DNA of 64,000 nucleotides from Spirodela intermedia. Its lineage: Eukaryota > Streptophyta > Magnoliopsida > Alismatales > Araceae. The stretch is from NCBI GenBank assembly GCA_902729315.2, contig LR746278.1, positions 686,001 through 750,000 of the forward strand, written 5' to 3'. This document shows positions 55,691-64,000 of the stretch, piece by piece. Made by a program: the position numbers and the translations under genes. The notes under the pieces were generated by a model. It was not told the origin of the DNA. It was given only the letters and a program-made list of their open reading frames with translations, and made no database searches. Position 1 is the stretch's first letter; every line of letters starts with the position of its first letter.

Positions 55691-55883
55691 GATAGTCGGC
55701 AACGGAATGCGAGAAGGTGTCGTGGAGGGACGGGAAAGAGAGAGAGGGACAGGTGGAGGGAGAGTGGCGGGGCGCCCGTGATCTCTGATTCCACCCGTCT
55801 CACCGCCTTTTCCTGGTTCCTTAAAAAATATTATTTATTTATTTATGTTGGTCTTCCCATAAAACCCCCACCTCGGCTCCGAC

Positions 55884-55896
55884 TGTATATATAGAC
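55884..55896 (+). promoter_or_regulatory. TATA box
   Basis: TGTATATATAGAC lies about 90-100 nt before the ATG at 55982, preceded by the G-box cluster and followed by a CT-rich leader. This is a normal plant core promoter layout. Confidence 0.75.
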
Positions 55897-55981
55897 TGCC
55901 TCCGTATCCCCGTCCTTTGCCCAAAAAACCCTCTTTATTGCTGAGCTATTTCTCTCTCTTCATTCTCTCTCTTTTTCCGGT

Positions 55982-56623
55982 ATGGAGAACGCTGGGATGG
56001 CGGAGAACAGCCACGGCAAGAGAGTGCGGGACGGATCCGAGGAGTCGCCGACGGGGAAGAAGCTCCGGCAGGCGGACCTCGAGTTCCTTGAGATCCTCGA
56101 GGATATGGAGGCGGTCGATCGGAGCGCCTCCACCCCTGCCGACAGCGACCTGGCCGACGTCATGAGGAGCTTCGAGGAGGAGATCGCCGCATCGTCTCCG
56201 TCCGTATGTGAGCCGCAGCAGCAGCCTGCGGTAGAATCGGCATCTTCTGCATCTACTCCTGAAAGGGAGGACTCCCGGCATTCCGACCTAGGATACCTCC
56301 TGGAGGCCTCCGACGACGAGCTGGGCCTCCCACCGGCCGGACCGTCTCTATCGGACGACGGAGACAGCGCCGAGGAAGATCCTAGGGAGGACGCTAACCA
56401 GGAGAGCGCGGCGCCGGGGCAGATCTGGGGGTTCACCGACGAGATCCCAAACTCTTACGACGCATTGGACCTCGAAGCATTCGAGAATAGCTTCTGGCCT
56501 GCAGGGGCCAACGAGGTGGTGGTCTTCGACGGAGGACTGTTCGATTACCCCGATGTGGGATCCTTCATGCCGTCCGACCTCTCGGAGTTTTCTTGGCAGC
56601 CTGGGACTACGCCGGCCGTCTAA
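55982..56623 (+). CDS. AITR/DIG-like putative nuclear repressor
   Basis: An intronless frame of 213 residues. Its order of features is: basic KRVRDGSEESPTGKKLR near residues 14-30; an acidic helix-like block LEFLEILEDMEAVDRS; LADVMRSFEEEIAASSP; a Ser/Gln/Glu-rich spacer; LGYLLEASDDELGLPPAGPS; and an acidic C-terminus with WGFTDEIPNSYDALDLEAF. From memory, the basic start, the MRSFEEEI block and the LLEASDDELGLPP block resemble the plant ABA-induced transcription repressors (AITR, also called DIG). That identification is not verified here. The six G-boxes upstream fit an ABA-regulated gene of this type. The start follows a TATA box at a normal distance. Its N-terminal basic layout resembles the two small proteins upstream, which may reflect distant kinship or only shared nuclear signals. 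Confidence 0.7.
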   Translation: MENAGMAENSHGKRVRDGSEESPTGKKLRQADLEFLEILEDMEAVDRSASTPADSDLADVMRSFEEEIAASSPSVCEPQQQPAVESASSASTPEREDSRHSDLGYLLEASDDELGLPPAGPSLSDDGDSAEEDPREDANQESAAPGQIWGFTDEIPNSYDALDLEAFENSFWPAGANEVVVFDGGLFDYPDVGSFMPSDLSEFSWQPGTTPAV

Positions 56624-57359
56624 TGGGAGAACTATCCCCCCTACCGCTCGATCGGCGCGCCGATCTTCCCCCCACCACTCTTCCCGGTCCTTCCACGTTT
56701 TCTACCGCTCTTTCAGGAAATTGTGAATATCGTGGAAGGAACCTTTGTAAATTTCAAAATCCGGGGGAGCGGCTGGCGAAATGGCGTGCTGATCGAGGGT
56801 GGCGTGGGTAAGAACAAATAGAAAGAAATCAGACTCCTCTTCCACGATCTTGACCATTTTTCTGAACATCTGTTTCTCTTGTTTTTCCTAGCCGTCTGAA
56901 TAGCAGCCGGCCGCCCGAAGATGGTGACGCACCCTCCGATGATGCCCCACCATCCACGATGATGACGTGGATGTAAGCGTCGGCCCCTCCGGATGTCGAC
57001 ATGGCGGCGGGAAATATCGACCTTCTGTGGGGCCCGCTTCCCGTCCGATTCATGCCCTTATAATTTCGGATTAAAATACGCACTAAAATAGAAAACATAA
57101 TAGTCGGGGGGCGTCAGAGACGGCCTAAAACATGGTAATCGGATGGCGTCCGCCACAGCCCGCCCCGCCGCCCCCCCTCCGGCAACGGGATGGGCGGCGC
57201 ACCACCTAAACCAATGGGTTGCGCCGACTTCCACCCACCCCACTTACCAAAACCTACGGCCCGCTTTAATAGTCACCGCACATCGGGGCTCGATCTTTCC
57301 GTCCCGTTGACTCTCCCCTCGGTGGCTATCGTCTTCGCCGGCCGACTGAGGAAGACCGT
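56624..57359. other. 3' flank and GC-rich spacer
   Basis: No gene is seen. Short frames on both strands lack recognisable features. Confidence 0.5.
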
Positions 57360-57805
57360 CGTGTGACCTCAGACGGGCCTTGGCTGTTGACCGGGTCCGG
57401 ATAGAGAGATATTGGACCGACAAGCAAGTGGGTAGTGCCCGGTCCACCTCCATGTGACCTCAGATGGGCCTTGGCTGCTGATGGGTCCGGATACAGAGAG
57501 ATGGACCCGGCCAGCGAATGGGTAGTTCCCGGTCCTCCTCCATGTGACCTCAGATGGGCCTTGGCTGTTGATGGGTCCGGATAGAGAAAGATGGACCCGG
57601 CCAGCGAATGGGTAGTTCCCGGTCCTCCTCCATGTGACAGACGGGCCTTGGCTGCTGACCGGGGTCCGGATAGAGAGATATTGGACCGACAAGCAAGTGG
57701 GTAGTGCCCGGTCCACCTCCATGTGACCTCAGATGGGCCTTGGCTGTTGATGGGTCCGGACAGGGAGAGATGGACCCGGTCAGCAAAGTGCCCGGCCCAT
57801 TATTT
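57360..57805. repeat. 90-bp minisatellite, five units
   Basis: Units start with TGTGAC at 57362, 57453, 57543, 57633 and 57722, a period of about 90 bp. Two variants alternate in the order A-B-B-A-B. A has GATATTGGACCGACAAGCAAG and B has GATGGACCCGGCCAGCGAA at the same place. Because 90 is a multiple of three, the minus strand stays open across several units; I do not regard this as a gene. Confidence 0.93.
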
Positions 57806-60148
57806 GACAAGTCTCAATCGGGTAGACAGAAAATATCCATTTTACAAGTTTAGGCCTGCTCTATAATTTTAAGTACACCATAGCACAAGGTTAGGCCTGC
57901 CCTTATTTGTCCACGTGGCATTAATACTAGTTGGCGGTCCCATGTTCACCCATAGAAAAAAAAAAAAAAAAAAATTGATTCCATACGTTGGCTGGCTCCA
58001 CTCACCGCCAAAAAAATAGGAACCCATGTTCTACATCACCCATGAGAAGATGAGGGGATTGAGGGGTGATTAGAACTGGTTAAGGACCGAAATGGTCCAC
58101 TTGGTCACCCACTTTTGGGCCAAAATAGCTCACACTAGGGCACTTCCAAGAACAATTTCCCAGATGTAGGTGGATTTTTTTATCTATTTGGGATCATATG
58201 ATATGCACTTAGTAAATGCAGCCCCCAAATTGCAATATGTGCAAGGACACGATGCCACGAGTTGGAAGGAAATGGAGATCATGAGCAAGGAGAAAATATT
58301 AGAATTTATGTTGATCTCAACATGAGAAAAATATGGTGTTCAAGGGGGGGGGTTTGATACATAATCTTGCCTCATTTCAAGCTCAATCCTCTTCTTCTGT
58401 CTTATGAAGCCATGAAGGAATCAAGATGGGGGATGAATTGGTACTCTTTTTTTCTCTCATGTTAAGATGGAAAAGAGTCAATGGTGGTTCAACTCTTCTA
58501 ATCTACATTCTCAATGCCTTATAATCTTAGGAGTAGTAAATTGGTTGAATATTAGGCTTCAGTTTGGTTCCAATAGATTCAGAACTTTAGGAGCCGAAAT
58601 TACTCCATAACTCACCTCTGGATTGATGGGTCTACATGGCTAAGTATTAGAGGTATGATGCTGATGTTAGCTTTATTTAAGGTTGGGACTTTTGTTGACT
58701 TCATGAGCCTTTTCTTTCCCTAAAATATTTTGATGACAACAAATCTACATATCTATACTCAAGTGATAAAATCATAACTACATTTAATTAAACATAATAT
58801 TATAATATACTTGGACACTCAAATGTAAATTAATGACTATGAGATTTTTGAAAACGTATTCTTCACATTTAGCATGTTTACTAAGATGATATTTACCAGT
58901 CATGAATTGAGATTAACAAAAAGGTCTAAAAATACTAAAAATCAATCTTCAATCTAGTGGGTACATTTTCAATCAAACTTGCAAATTATACCTTTAGATT
59001 GGAAATAATGTTTTTGAGTAGGAAAAATGGTAATGCATAAAGTTTACAGTGTTTTGATAAAGATACAAATATAATATCACAAGCTGAAAATTTGAGAATG
59101 AAGACACGTTGAATCTGTACTTAAAATTATTTCTTACTTTTGCATTACATTATACTTTACACTTGAATTTGTAGTAATGATTATTAGTCCTAACAAATCA
59201 CAAATGTGTGGTTTAAATTGCTAATATGAAACTTAAAATTAATATTTTGTGCTATCCTTTTTAGTGATGATTTAGATGTTATTTCTTCTCAAAATCATTA
59301 CTTTATTTCAATTAATATTCACATATTATGTTCATGTCTATCGAACATAATTATTAATTTATTGAACTCAATGTCACCAGAGATTTTGAAAAGAATTAGA
59401 CGAAGAGAAGATTAGATCAATTAGATCTGATCAATCCAATCCCCCCTTGTTGATCTAAATGTGGCCTTACATCTAAAGACTTTATTATAGGAACCCAAAC
59501 CTTGATTATTATCATGCAAAAATATCATGAAACTTTCAATTAGGCCTTGAAACTATGTACAATAATAATGGTAAACTCATCTATTAGTTTTGATTATCAA
59601 ATTTTATAGAATGTCAAAGTAATTGTGCAAGATTCAAACCCATATAATGTAGTGTAAACATTTTTTAATATTTGGAATCACCTATGCCCTTTTTTTTATT
59701 GTATTCCCATATTACATAGAAGGTTCAACTAGTCACACTAAAGTTGTGAATATAAACAAATTGAGACTAAAAATACCTGAAAAATAAAACGAAAATAAGC
59801 CTTTCGTCATCCTCTCATCTCTAAGAAATGCATGGGATCATCTTGTTTATGTAGAGAGGAGCAATCAGCCATGTAACATAAGGGACGCTATACCTTGTTA
59901 TGAATAGAATTTGGCATAAGAAAGTATCACATTACTTGTTAGGCAATTCTCTGCATATTATAAAAGGCATAAAACGATTCACATAAAATTTAAGCAAAAA
60001 AGGACCTATTTTGTTTTTTTAAAAAAATAAGCCACTTTTTACAATTTTTTGGTATTTTTCATCATTTTCGTCCTAATTTTATTTGTAATTTTAGGGTATC
60101 ATTCAAGGGCATGAAGGGAGAAATAAATTAAGCAGTCAACAAGATATT
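57806..60148. other. AT-rich spacer, no gene seen
   Basis: Contains an A-tract at 57955-57974 and long AT-rich DNA with no frame over about 60 codons. Probably old transposon debris. Confidence 0.5.
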
Positions 60149-60307
60149 TATTGACACAGGAGAGGCAAACCCTAAAATCTATAATCCTTCTCTAAGGAAA
60201 AAGAGAAGTACATGAAATTATATAGAAAAGAAGAAGAAAGAAAGATTAGAAGAGAGAGAGAGATAATGGGCCATAATGGGCCAGGAGTCTAATACCACTA
60301 TCGAACA
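60149..60307 (-). repeat. Short LTR, copy 2
   Basis: On the minus strand it starts TGTTCGATAGTGGTATTAGA, has TATATAATTT, and ends with AGGGTTTGCCTCTCCTGTGTCA. It aligns to the block at 543-665, with an extra GA/CT-rich insertion that accounts for its greater length. The flanking primer-binding site is too degenerate to call with confidence. Confidence 0.55.
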
Positions 60308-60913
60308 ATACTAATGGAAAGCATTACGAAAAATTCACTGCCGTGAACAAAAAACAACGGGGGATTGACTTAGTTGCAGTATTTACATTTAAAAGGTATC
60401 GAGGAATGGAACTTGTAATTATTTTACCATTTAAGTAATTATCATATTTTAATATATAAAGATCTTACAATGGATATAAACGTAGGCATATGACAGCCTG
60501 GATCCTTGTTGTCCGGAATGGTATCTAAAATCCAGCGTGGCGCCATTGGATGTCAAAGCTTCCTGACTATTATTGGCAGCTTCCGCAAGACACAGGCGGC
60601 TGGTGGATGTGCACTTTTTCACTGGATAAGGGTGGATAGAACTGGGAGGTAGAGAGAGATAGATAGGTGGAGAGAGACACAGAGAGAGAGACTTCTGCCC
60701 GAGAGTGTGACGACAAGACGAGCAACTAACGGGCGGCGCACCGACTTCTGGTTCTATTCGCATCCACCCCCCTTATCCACCAGTCTGAAGTCAAACTCTA
60801 CTCGAATCCACCACAGAGGAAGCTCCCATGCCCCACCCACTCCCATACCAACTCCTCTCTCTTCCCTCATCACCGACTCCACTTCTCCCTCTTTCCCATT
60901 ACAGCTCTCGGAG
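60308..60913. other. Upstream region of the MYB pseudogene
   Basis: AT-rich to about 60480, then mixed, with GA-rich words near 60640-60690 and CT-rich words near 60840-60900. The CT-rich part resembles the leader of the intact MYB gene at 63.4 kb. No other gene is seen. Confidence 0.45.
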
Positions 60914-61344
60914 ATGAGGAATCCTTGCATTGAGAAGGAAGCCACCAACGGAAGAGCCTGGTCCAAGCAGGAGAACCAGAAGTTCATCGGCACAATCTGC
61001 ACCCACGACGAGGCCCACTGGAGGTTCATCCCCAAGGCTGCTGTGTGAGTGTGCAGCTTCCCTATTCTTATGTAACTGGGGATGGATCTCCAGTGGAGGT
61101 ACAGCTGCCCTGTTCTTCTTCGCGCGAGAAGAGGATTTCCCATTAGCGCAACGGGCTTGTGGCTTCTCCATGTGGTCCGTCATCCCCAGGTGGCTGCCGA
61201 GGCGGATGGACAACGAAATCAAGAAGCACTCGACTCTCACCTGAGCAGGAAATTCATTAGAACGGGCGTTAACCCGGGGAAGCTCCGGGCGGCCGGCAAG
61301 GTTGCCGCGCCAGCTTCAGCTTCCCAAGAAGCGAATCTCCCGTA
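60914..61344 (+). pseudogene. R2R3-MYB pseudogene
   Basis: The frame from 60914 (MRNPCIEKEATNGRAWSKQE) parallels the first exon of the MYB gene at 63531, including WRFIPKAA for WRTIPKAAG. The expected GCAG|GT donor is changed to GCTGTGTGAG. The second repeat is badly eroded: WISSGGTAALFFFAREEDF stands where [15 protein letters not shown] is expected, followed by WSVIPRWLPRRMDNEIK (for WSxIAxxLPGRTDNEIK). After a frame change comes LSRKFIRTGVNPGKLR (for the HLxRKLxxxGIDP segment). Several structural residues are lost, so DNA binding is not credible. It is a tandem relative of the downstream gene. Confidence 0.85.
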
Positions 61345-62810
61345 GTGGCAACCACTCGCGACCGTTAGGGATCGCCCTGCAGACCAGGGCAGTGGCTTGG
61401 AGGAGACCAGAAGCCTGAAACCGAAGAGTCCGGCATCGACTGAACTAATCACGACCTCAGCACCTCGTGGACCATCTAGGACCTGAGACAACGTAGTGGT
61501 GCAGTGCATCATCTAGAACTGGAGCGTAGAACGGACGATAACCAGAGTATCGACTGTGGAGAAGGCTAACTGATCTCTACTTCTTCATTGATTAATATGA
61601 AAGGTAGATGTGATCGCCATGTATCTTATTCTATTAATAGCTACGTCGGCAGATATGCATACCACTTCTTCAGGGTCTATTGGATCGCAGGAGCGGTTGT
61701 CACCTGTTTCATGTTATCGTTGAAAGATTGCGGAGAGGCTTTTCTACTCTTGTTTGTTAGTTTTTCCCCGCATCCTCTCATTCTTTACGCCTTTAAATGT
61801 TAAGGACACGTCGAAAATATGTTTACAGTCACGCTTATTTTTTTATTAGCTTCTGGTTGAATGACATGATACCCTGTTATTATGAAAAAACCGTCCCGAA
61901 ATGAATAGGACGACTGATCTCTGCTCTCTGATTTCCTTACTAAAAAAATAATAAATCAGAGAGCACTAAAGTCGTTGATTTTTGGGTAATCAGATATAAT
62001 ACGGAGAGATTATACCTTTTTTTTACTAAAAACTATTCCAAAATGAGAGTAATTCTAAACATATACTGCCTCAACCAAAGTTTTATCGTGGGAAACTCGT
62101 CAAAGCTACACGATATGAGATGTAGAAAAAATTTCCATGGTGTTTCTCCGATCAATGTTTTGATTTTTCCATAGTCACCGAACGATTTGAGGGAGACTGT
62201 GGCTGTGCCTCTCTTATTCCTCGATCATTTCTACGTCCCCTACCTCATCCTCCCTTACAAGTGTTAATCATCTCGGTCGACCAAGATCAATTTCTTGCGC
62301 GTAAGCTTTTCATCATGGTCTCATTACGGAATAAGACTTCTCATCCTTCCTTTATCACCGGTTATCGGACCATAACCTCCTTTTAGCAACATCTGGCCCC
62401 TCCCCTTCTCAACGTACAAGAAGAAAATGGACACAGATCCGTGGAGAATCACCCCCATGATATCTGACATTGATATATAGAATATACATATATCTGGGTT
62501 TTCAACGAGAATCATGCAAAAAATCTTAGATATATAGATGCTCAGCGTCGATCATTGAATATCTATCAATCTTTCTTCCTAGAAGTCGCAATACGCTATC
62601 TCGCATCGTCCATTAAGGTGGATCTCATGGTCAACTGAATTGTTGTAGTTAAACTGGCTCCGTGTTTATGAGCACGGCGAGAAAGGTCCACTGTCTCCCC
62701 TACCATTCCGTCGTGGCTTAAACTTGAATCATGGGAAAGGTCATCTTGTCGTTGTAGTATAGCAGCTGTCCGGGAATATCTTGATTTGCGAATGGAGGAC
62801 GAGAAAACGA

Positions 62811-62812
<2 letters not shown>
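61345..62812. other. Spacer between MYB pseudogene and MYB gene
   Basis: No supported gene. The sequence is mixed to AT-rich. It contains the hairpin described at 61908-61977. Confidence 0.5.
61908..61977. repeat. Inverted repeat / hairpin
   Basis: TGCTCTCTGATTT (61922-61934) and AAATCAGAGAGCA (61953-61965) are exact reverse complements with an 18-bp loop. Flanking ACGACT and AGTCGT extend the stem after a short bulge. It may be a MITE remnant or a small foldback. Confidence 0.85.
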
Positions 62813-62813
<1 letters not shown>

Positions 62814-62870
<57 letters not shown>

Positions 62871-63003
62871 GGAGAGAGAGAGAGAGAGGGGGAGGAGAGA
62901 GAGAGAGAGGGAGAGAGGGAGAGAGAGAGGAGAGAGAGAACGAGAGAGGGGGGAGAGAGAGCGAGAGAGGGGGAGAGAGAGAGAGGGAGAGGAGGGAGAG
63001 AGA

Positions 63004-63051
<48 letters not shown>
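62814..63051. repeat. Long (GA)n microsatellite
   Basis: About 238 bp of GA repeats with GGG, GC and AACG interruptions, 480-720 bp upstream of the MYB start. Confidence 0.97.
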
Positions 63052-63053
<2 letters not shown>

Positions 63054-63192
63054 TGGGAGCTATCGGTCAAGCAGGTAGCATGTGATGCGCAGGTTAATTA
63101 GCTCCGCCTGAACGATATGCTCTCTCTCTTCTCCACTCCTCGCTGACTTTTCAGTTGAATATATTTCCGAGGAAAGAAAACGCTTGTCTGTA

Positions 63193-63195
<3 letters not shown>

Positions 63196-63287
<92 letters not shown>

Positions 63288-63316
63288 GTGTGAAAGAGAG
63301 AGAGAGAGAGAGAGAT
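63196..63316. repeat. (GT)n-(GA)n compound microsatellite
   Basis: A near-perfect GT run of about 95 bp followed by a GA run of about 23 bp, about 215 bp before the MYB start codon. Confidence 0.97.
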
Positions 63317-63530
63317 GGGGGCAGGACCCTGAACTGCCAGTCTCGGGTCAAATTTGTGTGCTCCTCTAACCATGCCCAACTGAAACTCCACAGACGACGC
63401 GATTTCCGCGTCCTACCCGCCGCAAAGACCTCTCTTTCTCTGGACACCGCCGACGACGCAGCTCTCCCCATCTTCTCTTTCATCTCCTCACTCCCTCCCT
63501 CCCCATCCCCCCATCTCTGCGCCGTAAGAC

Positions 63531-63873
63531 ATGAAGCGAAATTCCTGCGAGAAGCAGACAATCAACAGAGGAGCGTGGTCTAGTCAGGAGGACGAGAAGC
63601 TTGTCAAATACATCCGCACCCATGGCGAGGGCCGTTGGCGGACCATTCCTAAGGCTGCAGGTTCTGTGTGGGGTATCTGTGTGCGTGTGTGTGTGTGTGT
63701 GGTGAATGGTCTGTAATAAACGACTCTCGACTTCCCCATGTAGGCCTCCTTCGCTGTGGAAAGAGCTGCCGGTTGAGATGGATCAACTACCTCAGGCCCG
63801 ACATCAAGAGAGGGAACTTCACGGAGGATGAAGACGACCTGATCATCAAGCTCCACGCGCTTCTAGGCAACCG
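63531..63873 (+). CDS. R2R3-MYB transcription factor, 5' part (continues beyond the window)
   Basis: Nuclear DNA-binding regulator. Two exons are visible: 63531-63660 and 63744-63873, with an 83-bp GT-AG intron (phase 1) containing a (GT)n run. The second exon ends in phase 2 at CG|GTAGGG, the conserved second MYB intron site, so the third exon lies outside. The R2 repeat is complete: [24 protein letters not shown], with WRTIPKAAG and [25 protein letters not shown] (Trp spacing normal). R3 begins [19 protein letters not shown], which fits the start of the bHLH-interaction motif (D-L-x2-K-x3-L). The N-terminus [16 protein letters not shown] and [12 protein letters not shown] resemble phenylpropanoid and flavonoid regulators (subgroup 4/5/7 type). 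Subgroup cannot be fixed without the C-terminus. The frame is intact. Confidence 0.92.
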
Positions 63874-64000
63874 GTAGGGCTTACCTCCTCCACATCCTGT
63901 AGGTAGGGTCTCGGTTGTTTCTGGGAGACCGGTGGGGTCTCGACGGTGTGAGTGGACGGCCTTTCTTTCTTCTCATTCTCTACGCGATGAGCGTGCTTCT
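63874..64000 (+). other. Second intron of the MYB gene (partial)
   Basis: Begins with the donor GTAGGG after CG at 63873. No acceptor or third exon is reached before the window ends. Confidence 0.75.

Noticed and set aside
57360-57805. CRISPR-like array
   Set aside because: The 90-bp units are continuous tandem repeats without unique spacers, and the DNA is a plant nuclear genome.
57369-57810. 86-117 codon minus frames in the minisatellite
   Set aside because: They are open because the 90-bp unit is a multiple of three. No start context, promoter or relative is visible.
62741-63561. Arg-Glu, Ser-Leu, Cys-Val and Thr-His repeat frames
   Set aside because: They are translations of GA and GT microsatellites.

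Overview
This window is nuclear DNA from a flowering plant. The evidence is GT-AG introns in recognisable plant genes (LHCB1, an LBD transcription factor, R2R3-MYB, a metal tolerance protein, alpha-xylosidase, biotin-pathway KAPA synthase), AT-rich intergenic DNA full of decayed Copia and Gypsy retrotransposons, and many (CT/GA)n microsatellites. Coding exons are strongly GC-rich against AT-rich spacers, which suggests a monocot, possibly a non-grass lineage. That placement is inference. No prokaryotic, organellar or viral genome segment was recognised.

Layout. 1-4.1 kb: a short LTR with an adjoining primer-binding site, then a decayed minus-strand Copia pol. 5.2-6.0 kb (-): intact LHCB1. 10.5-11.6 kb (-): a second LHCB1 copy, killed by a 284-bp LTR insertion and two 1-nt deletions but still carrying a good CAB-type promoter. 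12.1-15.5 kb (+): five-exon pterin carbinolamine dehydratase. 17.0-18.0 kb (+): class II LOB-domain gene. 18-27 kb: gene-poor, with a decayed Gypsy. 27.8-29.7 kb (-): six-exon BIOF-like gene with an in-frame TGA; an inverted copy of its leader lies 1 kb upstream. 33.3-37.4 kb (-): six-exon Mn-type CDF transporter. 40.0-40.3 kb (+): NIMIN-like small gene. 41.3-44.3 kb (+): GH31 alpha-xylosidase. 45-50 kb (-): decayed Gypsy with a GC-rich wedge. 51.7-56.6 kb (+): three small intronless genes for putative nuclear proteins; two are close paralogues with a Trp-rich acidic block, and the third resembles the ABA-induced repressors AITR/DIG and has six perfect G-boxes upstream. 57.4-57.8 kb: a 90-bp minisatellite. 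60.9-61.3 kb: R2R3-MYB pseudogene. 63.5 kb to the end: a 5' portion of a related R2R3-MYB gene.

The genes do not form one pathway. Recurring themes are local duplication followed by death of one copy (LHCB1, MYB), a duplicated bioF leader, and a local cluster of small regulatory-type genes. The best candidates for something undescribed are the paired Trp-rich/acidic small proteins and their possible relationship to the G-box-rich neighbour. Exon structures were derived by hand from splice signals, reading-frame phase and known family sequences; all of them need transcript confirmation.
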